A DNA stretch of 40,753 bases from a virus, in the IMG/VR virus record IMGVR_UViG_3300025864_000029, positions 1 through 40,753 of that record. One strand, 5' to 3'. Below, one piece after another: positions 23,701 to 32,600 of the stretch; position 1 is the first letter of the stretch, and every line of letters starts with the position of its first letter. The notes under the pieces are model-generated. The model saw only the letters and a list, made by a program, of their open reading frames with translations. It did not search any database and was not told the origin of the DNA. Both the position numbers and the translations under genes were made by a program.

Positions 23701-24447
23701 TCTATAAGTGGTAATGATACTTACATCGTGACTAAGGAATATCCTGAAATCATGTCAGGAAACAGTCCAGACGGCATGTATAAGGCGAAATTAGCCACAG
23801 CGTATCCGTGTGTTAGCAAGCGGTCAATCAAGCGTATAGGTAATGTTGTAATGTACGCAAGCATAGACGGACTTATCGCATTGCAGGGCGGTAGCGGTAA
23901 AAATATCACTTACAATGAGAATAACCCTGCAAATTCCATATACAGTCCTAAACAATGGCAAACGTTACATCCCGAAGTGGCAGTATGCGAAGTTATTGAA
24001 GGTAAATATCACATGTTTATTCACTATGCAGGAACAAGTAACCATATCATATTTGACGGCAATAATGTAACTACATGTGATGAATACGCCAACGGCACTT
24101 ATGTTGACTTGTCAGAAGGCAAGATGTATATGATACAGGATGCCGAAATAGTCAAATTCGAGGGTGGTACTGAAAATAAGACATTTATATGGCGAAGCAA
24201 GGAATTTCACGATATGAAACCGTGGTCGCCGTCATGGTTCAGAATTACGCCTAACGGGAGTGATTTAAACGTAACAATTAACTTGTACGCTGAAGGTGAA
24301 TTGGTAGCCTCCTCCACTGTCACTTCACAGGGAGCGTACAGGTTCCCTATAACTCGTATTGAACGCAAGCATTATTATGAGATAGTTTCTTCGCAAGCAA
24401 TAGATTGGTTTGCGGTTGCTGAAAACTCAAAGGAGTTGCAACAGTGA
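20734..24447 (+). CDS. tail tubular B-like protein with inserted adhesion domains
   Basis: The 1237-residue protein opens FNGIKPITDADLLPPTFAQT and has GLSGIVVHPGGFAIGFVGRS near 943, features of the podovirus tail tubular B/stabilisation family that forms the nozzle. Two copies of a beta domain lie at about 58-132 and 813-888 (shared GDLxxLTxHxxxNGT and TANxFQVS). A discoidin (F5/8 type C)-like domain lies at about 357-488 (WLQIKFARKYVISGFRYYIR, TMILQASNDGSEWTDI). The latter can bind carbohydrates and may contact the host surface. An ATGA overlap joins it to the DUF1353 gene. Confidence 0.8.
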   Translation: MKNAFDKFNGIKPITDADLLPPTFAQTAHNCKLDSGKLVPYVESLAVATLPNAQGLAVTFTDTGDLVGLTNHQLPNGTQVTFTVIAGSPATTGISINTAYYIVNGTANSFQVSTAIGGTPATLTNNGTGVMNTDDTRNNIYPYKLDGLSLTCGVAGQLSDFQAVVNGSFKVTIESTVYTVTSLNFTNCLSFEEIADAIQVGLRAVTHGAELVIWDDVNRKFIIATAQDSVSVLDDGETSDGATDITVTHSTSQGYSHVESGANTGKVTGYGKMTGWGSYPIMNFTYATASATNPTRPANRIEITDTNAGILGWVLSANTTGDDKVVHEYNNSSIGGFVDVDSALTNGWSWTVTATKTDDISASSYFASYLPWKAMDNNLTSYDEWLGALSKFPAWLQIKFARKYVISGFRYYIRATALGAPKTMILQASNDGSEWTDIHSFTGTNATGWSSAETVATVKQSDYYYYRLYIADQYSPKNYPYITELELFHTPVSIAGATYLNGLTGTGDITQPYKIDKWLSWSSKDIDVVKALTDEDAYDRIYWTGDSNHKDKLVVYAGTMPNTPYIREMGMPAPSGVGTPIATDIIPSMKGATCSCSIGGSATSCPLTKFTKTDKGYQYVFRAPEQVIANASEVAITPTIDFPYDATKYAIGASPGTITRTNIGTLYPIKYTVGGSNVDIGNFQLESIEDDSVMNVVPHVTQAASGTGGIGAGSSSIYSYDGAGVLFSVTNPGRTLDLGIPATSVAYTTTVNPFNITVNVNMNWLMGGNSYFYYLMAWVNDMNEVGPLSPISALYKHDSDQVMEFTGIPVDFAVSFANSGDLITLTAHGILNGTPVIFHGAGATTAGLTITTVTYYVINATANTFQVSAVLGGNVFPLTGDGTGTMTSVFYPKKRLYRSATGTETAGFKFLCELPASTATYTDHTRDADLGEVMPERENPPAGLSGIVVHPGGFAIGFVGRSIWMSEIGLMHTWPVKYMQTTNADVVGLSISGNDTYIVTKEYPEIMSGNSPDGMYKAKLATAYPCVSKRSIKRIGNVVMYASIDGLIALQGGSGKNITYNENNPANSIYSPKQWQTLHPEVAVCEVIEGKYHMFIHYAGTSNHIIFDGNNVTTCDEYANGTYVDLSEGKMYMIQDAEIVKFEGGTENKTFIWRSKEFHDMKPWSPSWFRITPNGSDLNVTINLYAEGELVASSTVTSQGAYRFPITRIERKHYYEIVSSQAIDWFAVAENSKELQQ

Positions 24448-24695
24448 TAAATACACTAAATATAGCCAATCAGGAACACCGCAGGGTCATTCAGTCGCTT
24501 GCGGAATATGCATCTGGCAGACGTTCTTCAATAATTGCACCAAACTATATGGAAAATATCGAATTAAGGCGTATAGTACATGGCATAGCGGATTCCAAGA
24601 GAACTGGCAAATCAGCACCGTCAACCGACAAGGTGCATGATGTTGAAACTAAACGTGTACTTGATTCGATAATAACTGAAATCGGGAGTCAATAA
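24444..24695 (+). CDS. small tail-module hypothetical protein
   Basis: This 83-residue helical protein starts with GTG in a GTGA overlap with the previous stop, and AAAGGAG is upstream. It is basic in the centre with no membrane segment. The position between the tubular B-like protein and the internal virion proteins suggests a minor virion or assembly protein. No family is recognised. Confidence 0.57.
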   Translation: MINTLNIANQEHRRVIQSLAEYASGRRSSIIAPNYMENIELRRIVHGIADSKRTGKSAPSTDKVHDVETKRVLDSIITEIGSQ

Positions 24696-24696
24696 A

Positions 24697-25146
24697 ATGG
24701 GTAATTTTTCTATGGGATCGGGTTTAATGAGTAAGCCGTACCGTGTCAATATGGCAGGTATGGATACCGCAAACCAATACGACATGGCAATCGGCGGTCA
24801 GATGCGCGGTTTGCAGGAAATGGGTGTGAATCCTATGGCTACCCAATATTCCGGTTTAATGAAATCAACCGCAATAGATGAAGCGGCTAACAAGGCGGCG
24901 AATATGACACAGGCTGGCATTATGACCGACCGTGAAAACTTCGACCGTTCCCTGCAAACGGCGGGACTGAATCAGCAGAAACAGCGTGATCAGATGGGCT
25001 GGGATATGCAAAGGCAGAATTTGGGATTGCAATATGCTCAAATGAATCAACAGAACAACCAATGGGGGCTTGAGCATCCTGTAAGAACGCAAACGCATAT
25101 AAATCTTCCCAAGCAGTACACTAGAGGCGGTCTAGGCGGATTTTAA
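24697..25146 (+). CDS. internal (ejection) virion protein candidate 1
   Basis: The 149-residue protein is Gln/Met/Asn-rich and helical. It shares a run with the protein at 25170-26585: NMAG[MV]D, then GV[NS]P, Y.GL, EA.NK, AG, D..NF and a Gln-rich coiled section ending QNN. The two are therefore paralogs. In podoviruses such helical proteins between tail and large internal protein genes form the ejectosome. CGGGAGTCAATAAA precedes the start. A Gly-rich end (RGGLGGF) is present. Confidence 0.6.
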   Translation: MGNFSMGSGLMSKPYRVNMAGMDTANQYDMAIGGQMRGLQEMGVNPMATQYSGLMKSTAIDEAANKAANMTQAGIMTDRENFDRSLQTAGLNQQKQRDQMGWDMQRQNLGLQYAQMNQQNNQWGLEHPVRTQTHINLPKQYTRGGLGGF

Positions 25147-25169
25147 TATATTAAATAACAGGTAAAACC

Positions 25170-26585
25170 ATGAGTGCATCTTTAAGTTCAATGTTACCAA
25201 GCAGAGCCAATGCCGTCAATATGGCTGGCGTGGATGCGGCTACACGGGCGCAAATGGAAGCGGAACTTCAAAAGCGTAAACTTATTTCGGCAGGCGTAAG
25301 CCCGTCATCCGGCAAATATGTCGGACTTGCCATGGCTATGGCTGAAAATGAGGCGAATAATAAGGATATGGCTATGGCGAAAGCAGGTCAACAGGCTGAC
25401 CAGCAGAATTTCGCAGGATTAATGCAGGTGGCAAAACTTTCCGAACAGGAAAAAATGGATGCGCAAAATAAAATTCAACAGGAACAGCAGCTGGCACTAG
25501 CGTATGACCGTATGGGTGTACAAAATAATCAGTTTAATATTGCATATCAAAATCAGAAAAATCAAAGACTAAATGGCGGTGGTGGTGGCATCGGTTCACC
25601 TTCAGGACTTCCATTTTCAAGCAGTTTTGACAGTGACAACACTTCACCTGCAAATCAGGCTGAAGGGATAATGCAATCTGTTAGAAGCGGTGCTGTAAAC
25701 AGGCAACCCGATATGAGAACCGCAACTGCAAGGGCAAAAACAGGCAATTCCATAGTTGATGCACAGGCGGAACAGGACGCACAATACGAACTTGCACATA
25801 CAGCCAAAGATAAAGAACGCAAGGCTATATTAAAAGACACACAGGAAAGCGAATTTCGCACTAAATATACTATACCTGAAGCTGAAGCACGTTTAAAGAT
25901 AAATCAAGCTAGAGTATCGGAAATAGACAATCCGTACAAGGATGCTAATGTGACAATGAAAGCCATTTCAAATATGACAGGTTCGCCATTATATACAGAA
26001 GAACAGCTTAATAAAAATCCATCGCTGTTTGCTGATGGTAATTTTGTCGCTTATCAAGTGCCCGGTGCGGATAAACTCGTGGTAGTTGATAAAAATTTAG
26101 ATATTAATGCAATGTTGGACGGAAGGGTTGCAAAAACTGAAAAGCCTGTTGTAGCACGGGCAAGCCTTTATTCTAATGAAAAAGGTGCAAAGGATTTAGC
26201 CGATGCAATTCTTGATGCGAATGAAACTGACCCTATGAACCCGAAATACAGAACAGATATAGCAAGACCCGGACAGCCTGAAAAATGGGTTGCTAATCAG
26301 GCAGGCAGAGAGTTAATTGCAAAACATAATCGGGAATTTAAAAATAATCCCAAAACTGACCCGTATGAGATTATTGACGAATTAAGTGCGAATAAAAAGA
26401 ATGACGGCGTTGCAGGTAAACAGGTTGCTCCTGTTGCCGATATTTCAGTACATCCTGCCTTTACAAAAGCATCTGCAATAGATAAGGCAAAAGCCCTTGA
26501 TGCGATTAAGCGAGGGGCGAAACCGGAAGATGTTGCAAAGTTGCTTTCGCAAGTGTATAATCCGTCGCAGGTTTCCGCCAAATAA
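25170..26585 (+). CDS. internal (ejection) virion protein candidate 2
   Basis: The 471-residue product repeats the ~110-residue motif of the previous protein near its N-terminus (residues 15-125), then has a Gly linker (GGGGGIG). A long charged, helical region follows, and a C-terminal part (from about 240) with mixed structure ends HPAFTKASAIDKAKALDAIK plus a short helical tail. It lies directly before the giant internal protein gene, typical for ejection protein order. The ribosome site is weak (ACAGGTAAAACC). No enzyme motif is visible. Confidence 0.62.
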   Translation: MSASLSSMLPSRANAVNMAGVDAATRAQMEAELQKRKLISAGVSPSSGKYVGLAMAMAENEANNKDMAMAKAGQQADQQNFAGLMQVAKLSEQEKMDAQNKIQQEQQLALAYDRMGVQNNQFNIAYQNQKNQRLNGGGGGIGSPSGLPFSSSFDSDNTSPANQAEGIMQSVRSGAVNRQPDMRTATARAKTGNSIVDAQAEQDAQYELAHTAKDKERKAILKDTQESEFRTKYTIPEAEARLKINQARVSEIDNPYKDANVTMKAISNMTGSPLYTEEQLNKNPSLFADGNFVAYQVPGADKLVVVDKNLDINAMLDGRVAKTEKPVVARASLYSNEKGAKDLADAILDANETDPMNPKYRTDIARPGQPEKWVANQAGRELIAKHNREFKNNPKTDPYEIIDELSANKKNDGVAGKQVAPVADISVHPAFTKASAIDKAKALDAIKRGAKPEDVAKLLSQVYNPSQVSAK

Positions 26586-26611
26586 AACGTCCGACATAAG
26601 GAAATACCGAT

Positions 26612-29600
26612 ATGACAGCTACCGATAAAGGCATAGATTTTTCGTCTGTAATACCAAAAGCCGACCCAGTTGAACAAGGTATTGACTTTTCATCCGTGAT
26701 ACCGCAGGAGCCACAGGCGAATACGGATAATGGTATTGATTTTTCAAGCGTCATACCGAAAGAGAAACCCGTTAATAAATACGGGCTTAGACTCGACGGT
26801 ACAGCAAAAGGCGACGGATTTTTCGGTGCATTGCCTATGCAGGATGGTTCAGGTAATGTTGCAAGCGAAATATCCGTAGGGGTTGGCACTGATAAATGGA
26901 GTGCCGATATTCCCACGCTTGTACCTACGCTATCCGAAGATGAGAAAACTTATCTGCTTAAAGGTGGCGACCCTAGACAGAATAAATCTATCATGCAAAA
27001 GGCTATTAAACATGCACAGGGTAGATTTGATATGGGCAAGAGCCAATATGCCGATGACAAGGAATCCCAAAAAACTGTTGCCGATTTGCAGATTAACAAG
27101 GAATCCGCCCAACCGCAGATGAAATCCACAGGCGAGATTGCCGACGAAAAGGCGAAAAACTGGCAGACTTATGTGGATGAACGCACAGGGACTAAACCTG
27201 TTACTTTTGCAGATAAGACAGGCAAGGAAACACCTTTTAAAATAACCGACGAAGCAAGTAATCCCGACCAGTCATTTTGGAATAAAATAGCTGTACGTGC
27301 CGGTAGAAGTCCTTTAAGTTTTGCGGAGCCGATAATAGACATGGTTGGCAGATATACCAATGACCCAAGACTGAAATCCCTATACGAGCGTTCAAGTCAG
27401 ATGTCAAGTGCGGAACAACAAGCTAATCCCGCAGAAGGGAATACATGGTATCAGAAAGGCGCATTAGGCGTTGCTGATATGTGGGCTCCTCTTTTGGCAA
27501 CAGTGGCGACAAGTTTAATACCGGGACTAGGAGAAGCAACGTTTGGCGGTAAACTGGCTCCGTACATGTTGGAGGGTAAAAAAGTAGTTCCACTTGCAAC
27601 AAAACTTGCAACTACGGCAGGATTGACAATTTGGGGATTAAACGGAGCGGCTGAAATCGGTAAAAAATTAAGGGATAATGGTATTACAGATGAACGGATA
27701 ATCGCACCATTGAGCATTCTCGGTGGAGCTGGTGTAGGTGCGATAATGCACTGGAATTTAAGTGGAATGCTTTTTAAACCCAAGCCCGTCAATGTAGACA
27801 CGCTTATGAATGCCGTAAATGGATTTATCTGGAATTATGATAAAACTGCAATTCAGGGTTCATTGATGATGGGTGAGCAAACTGCCATAACTGGGTTTAT
27901 GGAACAACTAGGAACTGCATTGGATAAGGATTTGAAAGGTGATGAATTTTGGAAGCATGTAGATGTGAAAAAACTTGTCATGGACAGTGGCAAGGCTGTA
28001 ATAGACGCATTGCCTACAATGATGGCATTGGGAGTCGGTGGACTTGCACACACTAAATTTACATCTGAACATGCCACACCACAGCAAAAAGCTGAATTTA
28101 AAAAGGCGATGGGCGAGCAGATGCAGGGCAAGGACTTATCCGCATTACTGCCTCCGATTGAGGTTGCGAAGAAGGAAGGGACAGTCAGCGAGGTTGCACA
28201 GGAAACGCCTGCACCGCAACCGCAAATGATTCCTGCAAGCGAACTTACTCCCGAATCCAAGTTGCATATCGCAGACGATGGTACAGTAATGAGCGAGGAT
28301 GCAAGTGGAGCAAGGACACCCGTACAGATGGCTTACAGCAAGCCGTTAGATACGCTTGCCATAGCTTTGAATAATGCAGGTGTGCCTATTGACAAGGACG
28401 GCAATCATTCACTTGCAGACGTGAAAGCTCTGCATGATAATATTGTTGCGAAATGGGCTGACTTGGGGCAGACGGGCATACCCGATACCAACACAGTTGA
28501 AAAGTTCATCACGGACAACTCGCAAAATCTGTGGTTTGCCAAGGAAAATGGGCAAAAACTTACCGAGGTGCTTACGGCTATCAGGAAAAACCGTATCACG
28601 CCTGAAGCGATTAAGGATATGTATGAGCGTAAAACGGTTGAAAAATCTGACGCTTTGACTGCAAAATCTGACGAACAGTTGACGGCTATGCGGAATGAAC
28701 TTATTGACAATCAGACTAAAGCCAATGCAAAAGGGCAACCTGTTCCTGCATCCGAGGCGAAGCAGTTGAATGACATAAACAACCTGCTCAATGTGCGGAA
28801 AAACATACCGCAGGCTGAATTACCGTTGCAGGATGAAGCAGTCAAGGGTAAGATTACTGCAAGCGAGGCGAAGCCGAAAATGGAACAGCCTGAAATTCCT
28901 GCCAATAAGTACGAAGCCCGTAAACTGCCTATCGTAGAGCCGTCAAAAACATCTACTATTATAGAGCCAAAAGAAGCAGTCAAGTTAATTCAGTCTATAA
29001 GGGCAGGAGATGAGCGTTCAAAACGCAAAGGGGAAGTCTTTAAAAATGCTGATACGGAGAAAAATGTTGGTACACTTGAAAAACGTGTAATTAATCTTTC
29101 TGATTTCAGCGAAGAAACCCTTGATTATTTACGTCAATCCACAGATGCGGATAGGGTTGAAAAATATGCTAGACAAAAAATAGACACTCCTGTATATCTT
29201 AAAATCAATGCCAAAGGGAATCTCATTATTAGCGATGGTGGGCATAGGATATTGGCGGCTATAGGCAGGGGCGATAAAACTATCAATGCTTTGGTAACAG
29301 TAGAAAAAACCATCGTTAAAGATGGACTTCCTGTAGGCGAAGAAGTCAGCAAATTACCCTTCCCTAAAGTGAAAAAGGTTATTGCTGAAGGTGAACTGCC
29401 TACGGGCAAAGAAGCGACAAGGCTACCGTTTCCAAAACCTATCAATAAGCCTATTTTTGACGGCATAAAATATCCCGACAACCGCAAGGCATCCGACATA
29501 GTTCCCGCCATGAAAGACGCACAGAAACCTGCACAGGGCGAACTTCCTGCCGGAGAAGAAGCGAAAGCATTGCCTATCGTGCCGAAAGAGGAAACACAGC

Positions 29601-32600
29601 CGGAATTGCCGAAAACACCTAAGCCTAAATTCAATATAGGCAAGCAGACTAAAGCCATTTCCGATGAAATAGACAATTCAACCCTGTATGGATACCTTAA
29701 ACGGAAACGTAGCGACACGGACGCAATACTTGACAAGGTTAAGGCAGGCATTGATGTTAAAAAAATCACAGAAGAACATAATATAGACACTGAAATTATC
29801 CCTGCTTTTAAAGACGGAAAAATAGCCGACGAAACCATGCACCTTGAAGATTTTTTACAACAGGCACTTGAGGAACGTGAAAATAAAACACAAACCATGC
29901 GTGATATGCAGTCTGCAAATAAACGTGAAAACGAGCGTTATGCCGAAATGGAAAAAGATATTAACGACAAACGTCAGTCCGACATTAAAACTTTCAGCGA
30001 AGTTGCCAAAATAACAGATGAAAAAGCGAAAGAGATAGCTGATTTAGATGAAAATAACCCCGACATGGGTATCGCATCGGTTCTTGCGGAAAACGCCAAG
30101 GATATGCCCTCTGACTCCAATCTGTTCGCATTCTACATGGACGACGTGAAAAAGGCTGTGGAAAACGGCAACACTTATAAAGGGCAGGCGACTGAAATAT
30201 TCAAGCAAGCGCAAAAAGACAACGCAGATATTAATTTCAGTAAAAATAACAGCAAGGGCGAAGGACGGATTGACAATGCACCCGAAACAGTAACTTCTAT
30301 TTATGATAGGATAAAAAAAGTCCTGCCGTTCATGCCCGAATTGGTTTCACTAAAAGACGAACTAGACCCTGCTTTCCCTGCTGATGCGAGAAGGGCGTTT
30401 GCGAAGGAAATCGGCGGTGATTCAGCTCATGCGTTTTACTATAACGGCAAGATATACTCGTTTTCCGATAACTTTTCCGCAAAGGACACGGTTAAACGCC
30501 TACTGCATGAGGGTATTGGACATGCCGGAATACTGAAGGCATTCCCCGAACTTGTTCCCGTCTTGGAAAACCTTTATAAGACAAATGAGGCTTTTAGAAA
30601 ACTTGTGGATGTCACAGGTGAAAGTAACCGTGCAGTTGCATTACAGGAAGGGTTTGCCAAGTATGCAGAATCCGGCTTGCTAAAAGAGGGGCATCCGCTT
30701 ATCCGTAAAATCCAAGGGCTGATAGCGAAGATGCTTGAAAAGATGGGTTTAGGCGAATACGCAAAGTCGTTTAACGAAACTGACATTATGGATATGATAG
30801 CCAAGTCCGTTACCGCACTAGGTGGAGATACTAAAACCTACGAGAAGGAAATAAACAGGGTGAAAGTATCAGCCGAGTTCGACAGGGTTATGAATGGCGA
30901 GAAAAATAAGGACGGGGTTAAGGAAGTTTTCAAGGGCAACACTCCTGCCGAATCCCGTGTAGCAGACATAGTAAATGGTGAACTGACTGATAAGTTAGAT
31001 GCCATGCCTGATGCAAGTGCACAGGAAAAGCACGAGGAATATGCGAAGTCTAGGGAATGGCTTGATAGGCTGTTTGGAGAGGTTAAAGCAAGCGAGAAAG
31101 ATCCTTCACGTCCGAATATAGTCCAAGGGGTTATCGAGCCAATCGCCAATGAGAAAAATGCGATTCGCAAAGAAGGTGTTCGTACTCTGAACTGGCTAAA
31201 ACCACTTCAAGATAAACTTGCGCCGTTTACCACGGTAGGTAAGCAGGAGTACGAAGTCAAATCAGATGAAGCCCTTTTTGCACAGATGAATGAATTGGTG
31301 AAGAACGTAGGCATGGATAAGGCTATCCAACTTGCCATTGCAAAAGATTCGGGCGTTTCTGAAGATGTAAGGATAGGGATACTGGCGAATGCCGTAAATC
31401 AATACTACGACATGGCAGGAGCGTTGCGTAAAAACGGCAAGGTTGCCGATGCCGATAAAAACGCTTTTGACGCTTACAGCAACGAGGCTTTACGCATTAC
31501 CCTTGAAGCACAGGGGCAGGGAACCGATTATGGTAGGGCTATCCGCTTTATGGGGCAACTGCAAGCGATAATGACTAACCCCATTGCAGTAGAAGCGAAT
31601 ATCAACCACCAAAACCGTGTCGTTAAGGAAAACTTTGTCAAGAAGCATGAGGACGTACTTGCACCTGTAATCAAAGAAGTGATATCCGACCAGAAAACAA
31701 GTGCGGTTGATAGAGCTATGGATGACATGATGAGGGCTGTCAGGGGCGATGCGGGATTGCTGTTTAGCAAGGCAAAAAAAGCCAACGAACCTGAATTTTC
31801 CTTTGCAAAGGACGTTTTCAACCTCGAACAGCAGGTGGATAACTCGAAAAAGGAAAAGACATTCGAGGAACTTGAAACAGAGCGCATAAACAAGGCTTAC
31901 AAAAAGGCTACCGAGTTGTCGCCGGAGTTGCCGTTTGATAAGACACCCGAAGGTAAAAAGATTATTGCCGAAGTAATGGCTGATGCAAAAAATAATCCCA
32001 AAAAATATGCCGATAAATTGACAAAACATAAAGGCTCTACCCTTGATAGCAGAGGCACGGAATTTGACTATGTGGCGTATGCGGTCAAAGACTCTCTTGG
32101 CGAAGTGAAGGAGATAACCTATGCAGATGATATGGGCTTCGGCTTAGAGGCAAAATCGCTTGACGAATTAAAGCAGAAAATAGGGGCATATGAAGGCAAG
32201 TCAGGTAAAAAAGGTCAGGGGATGCTGTTTAGCAAGCAGTCCGACAATGAAGCCAAGGTAGCCGAACGTGCAAGGGAATTGATACTTTCACCTAACTTGC
32301 AAGATGCCCGTAACGCAGGCAGTATCCTCGCAAATGAGTTTCAAGGCAAAGGTGTTCAACCCGTCCGTATCAAGCAGATTTTATTTGAAACCCTTACCGC
32401 CATTGCAGGAGAACGCAAGGTTGATACGAAGCCTATACTACAAAAGAACAACTTGGATGCCTCGCAAGTCAGGGATGCCATAGCGAAAAGCAACAAGCCT
32501 AGCCCTGTTGACCCACAGCAGGAGTTTGATTTCGGTAAGGATTTTATTGAAAGGGTTACTGCTAAAATCAATTTCCGTAACCGTGATATAAAAACACGCA

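Noticed and set aside
29134-29898. Long minus-strand open frame of 254 residues
   Set aside because: It lies entirely inside the giant + strand gene, has Ser/Leu/Ile-rich composition typical of an antisense frame, and has no binding site or neighbours on its strand.
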